Source of the DNA: Sediminicola sp. YIK13
GTDB taxonomy: Bacteria; Bacteroidota; Bacteroidia; Flavobacteriales; Flavobacteriaceae
Direction: 5' to 3'
Length of the DNA: 64,000 bases
NCBI RefSeq assembly: GCF_001430825.1
Contig: NZ_CP010535.1
Coordinates: 1,716,501 to 1,780,500, forward strand
Part shown: one piece after another, positions 7,528-16,146 of the stretch
Layout of the letters: each line of letters starts with the position of its first letter
How positions within the stretch are numbered: position 1 is the first letter of the stretch
Made by a program: the position numbers and the translations under genes
The notes under the pieces: generated by a model
The model's input: only the letters and a program-made list of their open reading frames with translations
Database searches by the model: none
What the model was told of the DNA's origin: nothing

Positions 7528-10341
7528 TTAGAGGTTTAAGATGTAATCTGTAAGGCTGTTTTCATGGGATAAGTCCATCTTTTTTCTCAATCTGTACCTT
7601 TTTACCTCGACACTGCGCACGGAGATATTTAGTAAAGGTGCTATTTCCTTTGAAGACAAATTAAGCCTTAAATAGGCACACAACCTTAAATCGTTCGATG
7701 TGAGTTCTGGATGAACATTCTTAATTTTCTTTAGAAAATCTTTATCCGCATTGTTAAAGGCATCCTCGAAAAATTTCCAATCGTCCTCATTGTTAATGTT
7801 TCGATCAATAGTTTTGATCACAGATTTTATTTTCGCGGCATCCTTGACATCTTTTAATTGCTCCTTGATGGTGTTCAAGAATTCGTTCTTTTTAATCAGG
7901 CTCATGGTAGAAACGGCAAGTTCCCTGTTTTTACTCTCTATTTTGAGCTTTAATTTATCATTTTTTAATTGGACAAGTCTACGCTCGGCCCGTAACTTCT
8001 TTTGTTTGTTCCTTTTTTCATTTTCCTTAACCAATGCTTCCCTTTGTTTTCTGTAATAGGATTTATAACGCTTATGCACGAAAATGGAAATAATAAATAC
8101 TACCAATACATATCCCATGATCGCAACAACAGATAAATACCAGGGCGTAGAAATGGTAAAGGAATAGCTGGCCAGGTTATTGGACAATTCGTTTCCTATT
8201 AAAGCTCTTACAGAAAATGTATAGGATCCATGTGGTAGATTATTAAAAGATATTTCTGGAATTTTGGACCAGGCGCTCCAGTTGTTATATCCGCCAGACA
8301 ATTTGTATTGGTAGTATACCTCCGTGTATTTATCATAGACGGGAACGTTATAGGAAATTGAGAAATTGTTTTGTTTAGCATCAAAAGCTTCCTGCGAAAA
8401 TAAGGGCACTTGGTTTTCTTGAGAGGCATCTAACGATCTGTTAAATACCCCCGAAATACGAACTTCATATTTCTTGGTATTTAATCGATCTAGATTTAAT
8501 ACGGAGAATCCGTCGGAGGCCCCAATAAGATAATTACCATTATTCAGGTATTCAAGACATTCGAATCCTATTACACCTAGGTTGCGCCTAAAAGCGTTGG
8601 AAATAGGAATTTTAGTAACACGAGGTATATTATTGAACCTACCTGGAGTAACGCGAATAAGGTTTCTATTGGTAAAGCCCCATAAGGATGCAGTGTTCGG
8701 ATCAGAAATAAGGGTGCCTTTAACGGGATCATCCTCTGCAAAAAAGATATTCGAAAAAAGTGAATCCCTCTTGAATTCCCTTTTGTTGCGATTGAAAGCA
8801 TAAACACCATTTTCTGAATTGGAAGCATATAGCAAACGCTCCCCATAAGTTACCAGACTGGTCCCAAAACCATAAGCTTGCTGACTATCCTTTATCACTG
8901 CCTTTTTAAAAAGTGGATCCAATTCCAAGGTATACACCCCTTTTACCTCATGGTTGACCATAACGGTATTGCCATTGAGGAATTCAAAAAAACGTGAAGA
9001 GATATCGAACCCTTCAATTTTATTTCTGAACAACCATTGTCCGTCTTTCCTTTCAAGAATACTTAGGCCAGAATAGTTCCCCTGCAACAATAAATTTTCA
9101 CGACCTTCGATTCTTTTAATGTCCCATGTTCCGGGATAATCAGAAATTTTCAATGCCTCCTCGCCATTGATCAAAAATGTACCATCGGTATGGCCACAGA
9201 ACAGAGCATCCCCAATAATTTTAAGGTTCCAAACCTGTCCGTTGGTATTTTGTATCAATTCAAAATCTCCATTTGAATCCAACCGTTTGTAAAACAACCC
9301 TTGGTTTGTCCCTATATAAAGCCTGTCCTGAAAAACCTTAGCCGTATATACATCCCCTAATCTGCCTTTAAAATCTATATATTCCCGGAATGGGGAATTT
9401 AAATTGATCATGCTGATTCCATTGTCAAGCCCTAACCAAACATTGGAATCAACATCCTCGAAAACAGATAGAACTGTATTGTTGTGAAGTCCTGCCTCTT
9501 TATCAATAACTCTGAGAAGTGATCCATTTTGGTCTATATGGTACATTCCATGGGAGATGGTCCCCAGAATAAAACTTCCATCCCTTAACTGCAGGCTACT
9601 GTAAATGGTTTTCGACTTAAGATCTTTATCCGCAGCTATCTCCCATTTCTCAAATCTCTCATTTTCAAACCTATAGAACTCGCCTTGCTCCGTAAGAAAG
9701 CGCATCGATTTCTCAATACCAAAGGCACCCACAAAAACATTGTTTTTGGCGATTTCCCCGTCGGATATGAGCACCCCAACACCATTTTCAATTTTATAGA
9801 TCCCCTGATTTATAATTTGATAATATACAGTATTAGCAATCTTAAAAATCTTGGCCCTCGTGGTTTTTGCATCGATAAATTCGAAGTTTTCGCTCTTTTT
9901 ATTGTAGATGTAAATTCGGTCCAATGATTGAAAAAGAACCCAATCATCAAAATTTAGAATATTCCAAAATTGCTCGTCTTCAATTAAAGGCACATCCAGC
10001 TTTTCTACTAATGATGTATAGACCAACTTTCCATTTTCATCCTTTTTCCAGTAGCCAAACTCCATATAGCACCCGGTAAAGACATAATCATCTATCACCT
10101 TTATTGACCTAATTACAGTACCGTTAGGGGAACCATAGAGTGTCCACCCCTCCCCATTGTACTCAATAAGCCCCGCATTATTGGCGATATACATATAATT
10201 ATTGGAGCTCTGGGAGATCATCCAATTCTGATTATCCCCTTGGTAATCATCTGGCGAATAATTCTGAATTGGTGGTAATTCTTGTGCATAAAATGAAGAG
10301 GAAAGCAAAAATAGCAATAGGAGAAAATTGGGAACTTTCAA
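7528..10341 (-). CDS. Membrane-spanning hybrid regulator: periplasmic propeller, Y_Y_Y, TM, LuxR-type HTH
   Basis: The protein is 937 residues. It has a signal peptide (1-19), then a long region of two-component-regulator propeller repeats (about 30-640; repeated IG/GLDNG-type blades such as NVWLGLDNGISMIN). A Y_Y_Y domain (about 650-728) precedes a single TM helix (about 733-756) and a basic coiled coil (about 757-835). The C-terminal LuxR/GerE-like helix-turn-helix (about 873-930) has LSSKEIAPLLNISVRSVEVKR. No histidine kinase or receiver is present, so it acts as a one-component receptor: periplasmic oligosaccharide sensing linked directly to DNA binding at the membrane. It lies directly upstream of susC in the same orientation, which makes it the likely activator of the locus. 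Confidence 0.9.
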   Translation of the reverse strand: MKVPNFLLLLFLLSSSFYAQELPPIQNYSPDDYQGDNQNWMISQSSNNYMYIANNAGLIEYNGEGWTLYGSPNGTVIRSIKVIDDYVFTGCYMEFGYWKKDENGKLVYTSLVEKLDVPLIEDEQFWNILNFDDWVLFQSLDRIYIYNKKSENFEFIDAKTTRAKIFKIANTVYYQIINQGIYKIENGVGVLISDGEIAKNNVFVGAFGIEKSMRFLTEQGEFYRFENERFEKWEIAADKDLKSKTIYSSLQLRDGSFILGTISHGMYHIDQNGSLLRVIDKEAGLHNNTVLSVFEDVDSNVWLGLDNGISMINLNSPFREYIDFKGRLGDVYTAKVFQDRLYIGTNQGLFYKRLDSNGDFELIQNTNGQVWNLKIIGDALFCGHTDGTFLINGEEALKISDYPGTWDIKRIEGRENLLLQGNYSGLSILERKDGQWLFRNKIEGFDISSRFFEFLNGNTVMVNHEVKGVYTLELDPLFKKAVIKDSQQAYGFGTSLVTYGERLLYASNSENGVYAFNRNKREFKRDSLFSNIFFAEDDPVKGTLISDPNTASLWGFTNRNLIRVTPGRFNNIPRVTKIPISNAFRRNLGVIGFECLEYLNNGNYLIGASDGFSVLNLDRLNTKKYEVRISGVFNRSLDASQENQVPLFSQEAFDAKQNNFSISYNVPVYDKYTEVYYQYKLSGGYNNWSAWSKIPEISFNNLPHGSYTFSVRALIGNELSNNLASYSFTISTPWYLSVVAIMGYVLVVFIISIFVHKRYKSYYRKQREALVKENEKRNKQKKLRAERRLVQLKNDKLKLKIESKNRELAVSTMSLIKKNEFLNTIKEQLKDVKDAAKIKSVIKTIDRNINNEDDWKFFEDAFNNADKDFLKKIKNVHPELTSNDLRLCAYLRLNLSSKEIAPLLNISVRSVEVKRYRLRKKMDLSHENSLTDYILNL

Positions 10342-10431
10342 TTTTATATCGATTTTAAATGATGTTGGTTATAGGGCAAAAGAACCCATCAAGGCAAAGC
10401 TTTATTTTACACTGTAAGAAACAATGCCCCT

Positions 10432-10707
10432 CTAAACAATCTCTGCATTAAGACCAGCCAACAACAATTTGCTACAACGAGGTTTTAGGTCACTATATTC
10501 TCCTGTCTTCACTGTACATTTACCGTTGTAATGGACAATAAGAGAGCATTGTTCGGCCTGTTCGGAAGTATGATCACAAACATTAATCAACGTTTCGATA
10601 ACATAATCAAAGGTATTGACGTCATCGTTAAAAAGAATAATTTCATTTTGCTTGACCGTATCTTCCTCGAGAAGCAGTTGTTCCGAGAGTTTTTCTTTTG
10701 TACTCAT
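10432..10707 (-). CDS. clpS: ATP-dependent Clp protease adaptor ClpS
   Basis: The 91-residue protein has the ClpS core: ILFNDDVNTFDYVIETL near residues 24-40 and the C-terminal region with EQAEQCSLIVHYNGK. ClpS binds the N-domain of ClpA/ClpC and delivers N-degron substrates, with the acidic NDD loop forming part of the N-end residue pocket. The first 20 or so residues are the flexible N-terminal extension needed for delivery. It is separated from the upstream peptidase gene by a clear terminator (10779-10803), so it should have its own promoter in 10708-10778. Confidence 0.95.
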   Translation of the reverse strand: MSTKEKLSEQLLLEEDTVKQNEIILFNDDVNTFDYVIETLINVCDHTSEQAEQCSLIVHYNGKCTVKTGEYSDLKPRCSKLLLAGLNAEIV

Positions 10708-10778
10708 GGAAAGCTATTTTTAACGAATATAATAATTTTTCGTTTTACATACATTGAATATTTGGTGATTAGACATAA

Positions 10779-10803
10779 AAAAAGTGCCCAAAAGGCACTT
10801 TTT
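10779..10803 (-). terminator. Rho-independent terminator after the M57-type peptidase gene
   Basis: A 10-bp perfect stem (AAAAAGTGCC / GGCACTTTTT) encloses a 5-nt loop. On the minus strand the stem ends in a U-rich run. It lies 34 nt past the stop of the peptidase gene at 10837 and upstream of clpS. Confidence 0.8.
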
Positions 10804-10836
10804 AACTATTGCAAGTAAGTAGTCTTGGTTATTATT

Positions 10837-11694
10837 CTAATACAGGTAGTTTAAGCCTATAATGTCGTTGGCATTGAATTCACCATCTTCATTAGCACTA
10901 AAGCAAGCCAGCATTAAAGAAGTTGGGTCGTATCCTTCAGGAGTGCCAGGAATTGGATTGGCACCAACTCCTGCAGTACCTTCATTGGTGTTTTGTCCAC
11001 AGCTCTGTCTTGTCTGCCAATCTGTATGTCTAAAACCAACAGAATGTCCAATTTCGTGAGTGATCACATGCTCATTAACGTCTGTAGTGTAGTTGTCCAA
11101 TCCATAGATTTGAATAAATTTATTTGGATTCCCGTTGCTTGGAAAACCGGCAGATCCTCCAGAACCGGATCCACTTGGATTGTAATAAACTACCATATCC
11201 TTACTCTGGTAATTGGTCCCAAAGGTCAAGGAAAGAGAAATAGAGAGATTTAGTCTGTTGTAGTTATCAACAGCATACTGCAATGCCGTACGTTCTTTTG
11301 AAGATAAAGCTTGACTACCACCAGTATACCCAATAATAGTTAGAGTCCTGGGGGACACAAGGTTAGTGGTATGATAATTTTTATCGGAGCTCCTGTCAAT
11401 CTTCTTCAAGCTTTCCAATTGGGCCTTGGAAAATGTAATATCACCTTCTACCTGGATTCGTTTTTCTGTACTACCATCTGGCAGCATAAAATCTATTGAT
11501 TTGACATCACCTATATTATAATGATTTGTTTTTAATAAGCTTATGATATCTTCCGTAACTTCCAACGACAATTCTTGTGGAATGGCTTCCAGCGAATTCT
11601 CATTAATGTCCTGATTGAAATCATTGTCTTTTTGACAAGCTACAAATACCATCAAAAAAAGCGATAGAACGGTGATTGATTTTAAATGTTTCAT
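10837..11694 (-). CDS. Surface lipoprotein metallopeptidase (M57/HEIGH family)
   Basis: The 285-residue protein has a lipoprotein signal with Cys20 followed by QKDND, close to the Bacteroidota surface-export signal. The catalytic zinc motif HEIGHSVGFRH (HExxHxxGxxH) is near residues 212-222, as in the Peptidase_M57 'dual-action HEIGH' family. The region 25-115 is a helical, probably inhibitory or targeting, prodomain. Its substrate is unknown; degradation of external protein is a reasonable guess. It is flanked by prmA and clpS, which are usually adjacent in relatives, and has its own terminator. It therefore looks like an independent insertion into that cluster. Confidence 0.85.
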   Translation of the reverse strand: MKHLKSITVLSLFLMVFVACQKDNDFNQDINENSLEAIPQELSLEVTEDIISLLKTNHYNIGDVKSIDFMLPDGSTEKRIQVEGDITFSKAQLESLKKIDRSSDKNYHTTNLVSPRTLTIIGYTGGSQALSSKERTALQYAVDNYNRLNLSISLSLTFGTNYQSKDMVVYYNPSGSGSGGSAGFPSNGNPNKFIQIYGLDNYTTDVNEHVITHEIGHSVGFRHTDWQTRQSCGQNTNEGTAGVGANPIPGTPEGYDPTSLMLACFSANEDGEFNANDIIGLNYLY

Positions 11695-11805
11695 AATAAA
11701 TTTCGTAATTAAATTAATCTAAAGTTTGAATTGTTAAGAATTTACCTACAATACTTAGAGAAATATATTACAATATTTTATTTATACAACATTTTATTAA
11801 CGGAT

Positions 11806-12648
11806 TTATGGTAGTATTCGATATTTTACCGCCACCCAATTATTATTTTCTATATTGGATTCATATTGCAAATTAAATTGACTACACCTTTCGCTTATAG
11901 TCGACATGTCCTCGGTGTAAAAACCACTTAAAAATAACACTCCATTTTTATTCAAACATTTCGCATAGGTTGGGATATCCTCCAAAAGAATATTCCTATT
12001 AATATTGGCAATGATTATATCGTATTTTTTCCCTTCCAACAAAGTTGCGTCCCCCTCATACACCTTTATTTCTGGATGTTGGTTACGTTCCACATTTTCC
12101 AAGGCATTTAGATAGCACCAATTATCAATATCTATGGCCTCAACAGCAGAAGCTCCTTTCATAGCTGCAAGAATGGCCAGTACGCCTGTTCCACTTCCCA
12201 TATCCAAAACCGACTTCCCGGTAAAATCATGGTTTAGGATATGCTGCATCATCATATAGGTGGTCTCATGATGCCCCGTCCCAAAACTCATCTTGGGTTC
12301 TATGACTATATCATAGGTTACATCTGGTTTTTCGTGAAAAGGCGCCCTAACAACGCATGCATCCCCAACCTGTATGGGATTAAAGTTTTGCTCCCAAGTG
12401 GCATTCCAATTTTCCTGTTCAATTTCAACGACCTCATAATCAATAGTAAAATTTGGGTTGCTGAGGATTTGAATAGATGTTAACATGTCATCCGACCAAT
12501 CTTCCTTTTTTATATATGCCAAGGCTCCTACTTCGGTTTCCACAAAGCTTTCGAATCCGACTTCTCCTAATTGGGCTATTAATATATCCGTTGCCGGCTG
12601 TAATGGACTTACAGTAAAGGTGTATTCGATATAATTATTGTTCTGCAT
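11806..12648 (-). CDS. prmA: Ribosomal protein L11 methyltransferase
   Basis: The 280-residue protein shows the PrmA layout: an N-terminal substrate-recognition domain (1-115), then a class I SAM-dependent methyltransferase domain with motif I VLDMGSGTGVLAI near residue 145 and the acidic motif II in VEAIDID. The PrmA-typical motif IIANINRNIL corresponds to the NPP(Y)-like region. It trimethylates lysines and the N-terminus of ribosomal protein L11. It follows tpiA by 83 nt on the same strand and probably belongs to the same transcription unit. Confidence 0.95.
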   Translation of the reverse strand: MQNNNYIEYTFTVSPLQPATDILIAQLGEVGFESFVETEVGALAYIKKEDWSDDMLTSIQILSNPNFTIDYEVVEIEQENWNATWEQNFNPIQVGDACVVRAPFHEKPDVTYDIVIEPKMSFGTGHHETTYMMMQHILNHDFTGKSVLDMGSGTGVLAILAAMKGASAVEAIDIDNWCYLNALENVERNQHPEIKVYEGDATLLEGKKYDIIIANINRNILLEDIPTYAKCLNKNGVLFLSGFYTEDMSTISERCSQFNLQYESNIENNNWVAVKYRILP

Positions 12649-12731
12649 TTTACACTATCATTAAAGAGAGGGAATTCCTTTACAGAAATCCCCTCCTTTG
12701 TATTAAAATTATGTTTCCTGTCTAAGGACGA

Positions 12732-13481
12732 TTAAATTGCTTTGATAATGGCAATAAAATCGTCAGCTACCAATGCAGCTCCACCTATAAGTCCACCATC
12801 TACATCTGGCTTGGAAAATATCTCTACTGCATTCCCTGGCTTCACACTACCTCCATAAAGAATAGAAACATTATCTGCTATTTTTGCATTGTATGCCTCT
12901 GTTAGGGTTTTGCGTATAAAGGCATGCATTTCCTGCGCCTGCTCAGGGGAAGCTGTTTCACCTGTTCCTATGGCCCACACAGGCTCATATGCCAATATGA
13001 TCTTGGTCCATTCACTTGCAGGCAATCCAAATAATGCATTTTTTAATTGACTGGCCACCACCTTAAAATGATCTCCAGATTTACGGTCCTGCAACTCTTC
13101 CCCAAAGCAAAACATAATTCGCATGCCCTTTGCCAAGCCTGCAACTACTTTTTTGCGTAAGATTTCATCGTTTTCCCCAAAATAGGCCCTTCTTTCAGAA
13201 TGCCCAATAATTACCGTGTCCACGCCTATATCTAATAGCATATCCGCAGATATTTCACCAGTAAATGCGCCGCTCTCTTCAAAATGCATATTTTGTGCGA
13301 TAACCTCAATGGCAGATGATTCCAAATGCTCTACTGCGGAAGCTAAATTCACAAAAGTTGGAGCTACCATGACCTCGGCATTGGTATCAGGCAATTTTGC
13401 CGATAGTTCTGCTAGCAAAGCCTCCGTTTCTTTATGGTTTTTGTTCATCTTCCAATTTCCTGCAACTATTTTACTTCTCAT
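12732..13481 (-). CDS. tpiA: Triosephosphate isomerase
   Basis: The 249-residue TIM barrel interconverts dihydroxyacetone phosphate and glyceraldehyde-3-phosphate. Visible signatures are AGNWKMNK at the N-terminus (catalytic Asn and Lys), IIGHSERR (catalytic His), AYEPVWAIGTG (catalytic Glu and flexible loop 6) and LYGGSVKPGNA (phosphate binding). It sits 21 nt after the DoxX-family gene and upstream of prmA, all on the minus strand. The length and all catalytic residues are normal. Confidence 0.98.
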   Translation of the reverse strand: MRSKIVAGNWKMNKNHKETEALLAELSAKLPDTNAEVMVAPTFVNLASAVEHLESSAIEVIAQNMHFEESGAFTGEISADMLLDIGVDTVIIGHSERRAYFGENDEILRKKVVAGLAKGMRIMFCFGEELQDRKSGDHFKVVASQLKNALFGLPASEWTKIILAYEPVWAIGTGETASPEQAQEMHAFIRKTLTEAYNAKIADNVSILYGGSVKPGNAVEIFSKPDVDGGLIGGAALVADDFIAIIKAI

Positions 13482-13502
13482 CTTATCCTATTTTAACTAT
13501 TC

Positions 13503-14600
13503 TTAATTGAAATTTAATACCTCTATATCCTTATAGTGCACTTTCTGTACTATGGTGCCCTTTTCTAAGACCAATATCGCTGGATTGGAACGTACAATGG
13601 TCTTTAAAGCTGTCTCATCCGTAAAATAAAAATCGAAATCTAATTGATATTCATCAATGATCATTTTGGTATATTGTTCGTTGGATGCGGACATCCCTAT
13701 AACTTTGTATCCTTTGTCTCTTGCGAGATCAGTCACTTTTTTTATGTCCAAAAAGGCATTTAAGTTACTCTTTGCCAAATCATATGCTATGACCATTACC
13801 AATTTATCCTCGGACAACAAGGATGATGCCCTGTCCTCCCCATCTTTTTCTATGGTAAAATCATGAATAGGAGGCTCGTACCCTTTTTGTATCTCGGTGG
13901 TCTCAACATCTATAAACTCCCCATCTACTGTTGGATACCCTCCATTGGTCACTATTATTTTTTCTTCCCCGTTCACCATAAATCTCCATGCATAATCATA
14001 TACTGCTTTGGGGGCATCCTCCGGTACTGACATGCCTTCCTCTATGTTCACGCCTATTTTATAAGGCCTAAAATCAACTGCAGGCAAATGGTTCAACACA
14101 TAATTCGCGAACAAACCGCAAGCCACAACGGTCACCACTGTCACAAGTGCTTGCACCTTTTCCCCAAAAATGGCCTTTATGTGCTTGGTGCCAAAAAATA
14201 GGATGACGATAAGCACCAATAAAATAACATCCTTGGTAAAGGATTCCCAAGGGGTAAGCTTAACTGCATCTCCAAAGCAACCACAATCTGTCACCTTATT
14301 AAAATAGGCAGAATAGAAGGTAAGGAACGTAAAAAATACAATCATGAGCAAAAGGCTCCAAACCGTAAATTTCACTTTAAATCCCACCAAGAGCATAACC
14401 CCCAGTAGCACTTCCAATATAACCACAAAGAGGGATATGGCCAATGCATAAGGCATTAAAAAAGGTAGATCTAGTACTCCTTGACTAAAATATTCCTCCA
14501 ACTTAAATGAAAAACCTACAGGGTCGTTCAATTTTATAAGTCCACTTATAATAAATAATACACCAACAAAAATTCGACTAAACCCTACTAAATATTTCAT
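13503..14600 (-). CDS. DoxX/MauE-like membrane protein with C-terminal thioredoxin-like domain (BT_3928 type)
   Basis: The 365-residue protein begins with four predicted TM helices (residues about 5-150) of DoxX/MauE type, including GLIKLNDPVGFSFKLEEYF and the cysteine pair in TDCGCFGD. A fifth TM lies near 150-170. The remaining part (about 225-365) looks like a redoxin-like fold without a CxxC motif (VIGMSASNEQ, FYFTDETALKTIV). The family is conserved in Bacteroidota next to tpiA and a DUF1599 gene. The function is not established; a role in quinone-linked thiol redox chemistry is a guess from DoxX/MauE relatives. Confidence 0.8.
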   Translation of the reverse strand: MKYLVGFSRIFVGVLFIISGLIKLNDPVGFSFKLEEYFSQGVLDLPFLMPYALAISLFVVILEVLLGVMLLVGFKVKFTVWSLLLMIVFFTFLTFYSAYFNKVTDCGCFGDAVKLTPWESFTKDVILLVLIVILFFGTKHIKAIFGEKVQALVTVVTVVACGLFANYVLNHLPAVDFRPYKIGVNIEEGMSVPEDAPKAVYDYAWRFMVNGEEKIIVTNGGYPTVDGEFIDVETTEIQKGYEPPIHDFTIEKDGEDRASSLLSEDKLVMVIAYDLAKSNLNAFLDIKKVTDLARDKGYKVIGMSASNEQYTKMIIDEYQLDFDFYFTDETALKTIVRSNPAILVLEKGTIVQKVHYKDIEVLNFN

Positions 14601-14620
14601 ATAATTAAAAGAAGCTGATT

Positions 14621-15166
14621 TTATATATTCTTGGATGCCAACAGTATCATGGCAAAAATGGAGTAATTGATAATATCTTGATAATTAGCACCTATACCCT
14701 CGCTGACCAATGTTTTACCTTTATTGTCCTCTATTTGTTTTACCCGCAATAGTTTTTGGAGAATTAGATCGGTAAGGGAACTAACCCTCATTTCTCGCCA
14801 TGCCTCACCGTAGTCATGGTTTTTATCTTCCATCAGGGATTTGGTGGCGTCTATGTGTTTATTATATAAGGTAAGTGCCTCTTCGGCGGAGAGATCTGGT
14901 TGTTCCGCTATCCCCTTTTCAATTTGAATAAGGGCCATAATTGAATAATTGATAATCCCTATGAATTCAGATTTTTCATCTTCCTCGACCTTACGGACCT
15001 CATTTTCCTGTAATCCACGAATTCTTTGGGCTTTGATATAAATTTGATCGGTCAATGATGGTAGTCGCAGAATACGCCAGGCACAACCATAATCCTTCAT
15101 CTTCTTTAAAAACAGATCTCGACAAGTTTTCACGACCGCATCGTATTGTTCTGAGGTTTGCTGCAT
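14621..15166 (-). CDS. DUF1599 family protein with internal duplication
   Basis: The 181-residue protein consists of two homologous halves. The first has KDYGCAWRILRLPSLTDQI (about 24-42) and IINYSIMALI; the second has HDYGEAWREMRVSSLTDLI (about 118-137) and IINYSIFAMI. Each half carries a D-Y-G-x-A-W-R core and a C-terminal helix. The family is annotated as DUF1599 or 'nucleotide modification associated' and the function is unknown. It is the first gene of the run DUF1599, DoxX, tpiA, prmA, divergent from folP, with a possible TAAGTTTG -7 box at 15228-15235. Confidence 0.8.
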   Translation of the reverse strand: MQQTSEQYDAVVKTCRDLFLKKMKDYGCAWRILRLPSLTDQIYIKAQRIRGLQENEVRKVEEDEKSEFIGIINYSIMALIQIEKGIAEQPDLSAEEALTLYNKHIDATKSLMEDKNHDYGEAWREMRVSSLTDLILQKLLRVKQIEDNKGKTLVSEGIGANYQDIINYSIFAMILLASKNI

Positions 15167-15227
15167 GTAGTATTTCTAATTTGTGTAAATTTCGCTTAAA
15201 ATTTTTAATTGTTCAAAGTTCACGGTT

Positions 15228-15235
15228 CAAACTTA
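15228..15235 (-). promoter_or_regulatory. Candidate -7 box for the DUF1599-tpiA operon
   Basis: TAAGTTTG on the minus strand matches the Bacteroidota -7 consensus TANNTTTG, 62 nt upstream of the start at 15166. No -33 TTG at the usual 19-21 nt spacing was found, so the call is weak. Confidence 0.3.
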
Positions 15236-15269
15236 CCTTTTAAACCACAAGTACTTTTATTCTAATCCT

Positions 15270-16091
15270 ATGACCATTAACTGCAAAGGAAACTTAATAG
15301 ACCTAAATATCCCAAAAGTAATGGGAATATTAAACATTACCCCCGATTCTTTTTTCGACGGTGGCAAGTATAGGGATGATAAAGTAATACTGGAAAAGAC
15401 CGGACAAATGCTAAAAGAAGGGGCTACATTCATAGATGTGGGTGCCTATAGTTCCAGACCCGGGGCATCCCATGTGTCCGAAGAGGAAGAGCTAAACAGG
15501 ATTATTCCCATTGTAGAACTACTTTTGAAAGAATATCCCCAAATACTAATATCCATTGACACGTTCAGAGCCAAAGTAGCCCATTACTGCTTGGATAGGG
15601 GCGCTGCCATGATCAATGATATTTCTGCTGGTAAAATGGATACCGATATGCTCACACAAGTGGCAAATCACCAGGTTCCTTACATCATGATGCATATGAA
15701 AGGGACCCCGCAAACGATGCAACAGGAAACGTCCTATGATGATTTGATGAAAGATATACTTTTTTATTTTTCTGAAAGGGTTGCCGCTGCCAGGAAGCTC
15801 AAAATAAATGACATCATTATAGATCCAGGTTTTGGGTTTTCAAAAACTGTGGAACAAAATTATGAAGTCTTACAAAAAATGGACCTATTTCAATTATTGG
15901 AACTCCCTATATTGGCGGGATTGAGCAGAAAATCAATGATCTATAAAGTTTTGGGGACCAACGCAAATGGAGCCTTGAATGGTACAACGGCATTGAACAT
16001 GGTTGCCTTGAACCGAGGAGCCAACATTTTGAGGGTGCACGATGTAAAAGAAGCACTGGAATGCATCAATTTAGGACAAGCCTTCCTTTAA
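15270..16091 (+). CDS. folP: Dihydropteroate synthase
   Basis: The 273-residue TIM barrel condenses 6-hydroxymethyl-dihydropterin pyrophosphate with p-aminobenzoate to dihydropteroate in folate synthesis. Signatures are VMGILNITPDSFFDGGKY (pABA loop 1 and pterin site), DVGAYSSRPGA (loop 2), MINDISAG, and DPGFGFSKTVEQNYEVL with GLSRKS (pterin and phosphate binding). It is divergent from the DUF1599 gene and followed 55 nt later by cdaA on the same strand. The folP-cdaA neighbourhood parallels other bacteria in which cdaA lies near folate or cell-wall precursor genes. Confidence 0.97.
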   Translation: MTINCKGNLIDLNIPKVMGILNITPDSFFDGGKYRDDKVILEKTGQMLKEGATFIDVGAYSSRPGASHVSEEEELNRIIPIVELLLKEYPQILISIDTFRAKVAHYCLDRGAAMINDISAGKMDTDMLTQVANHQVPYIMMHMKGTPQTMQQETSYDDLMKDILFYFSERVAAARKLKINDIIIDPGFGFSKTVEQNYEVLQKMDLFQLLELPILAGLSRKSMIYKVLGTNANGALNGTTALNMVALNRGANILRVHDVKEALECINLGQAFL

Positions 16092-16146
16092 ATTTAATCG
16101 ATTTTAAGTTCACCTATTTTTCCTATTTTTACAAAAAACAGCTACA

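Noticed and set aside
12649-12731. Hairpin-like GAGGGAATTCC/AATCCCCTC sequence between tpiA and prmA as a terminator
   Set aside because: Pairing is imperfect and no U-tract follows; the genes are more likely cotranscribed.
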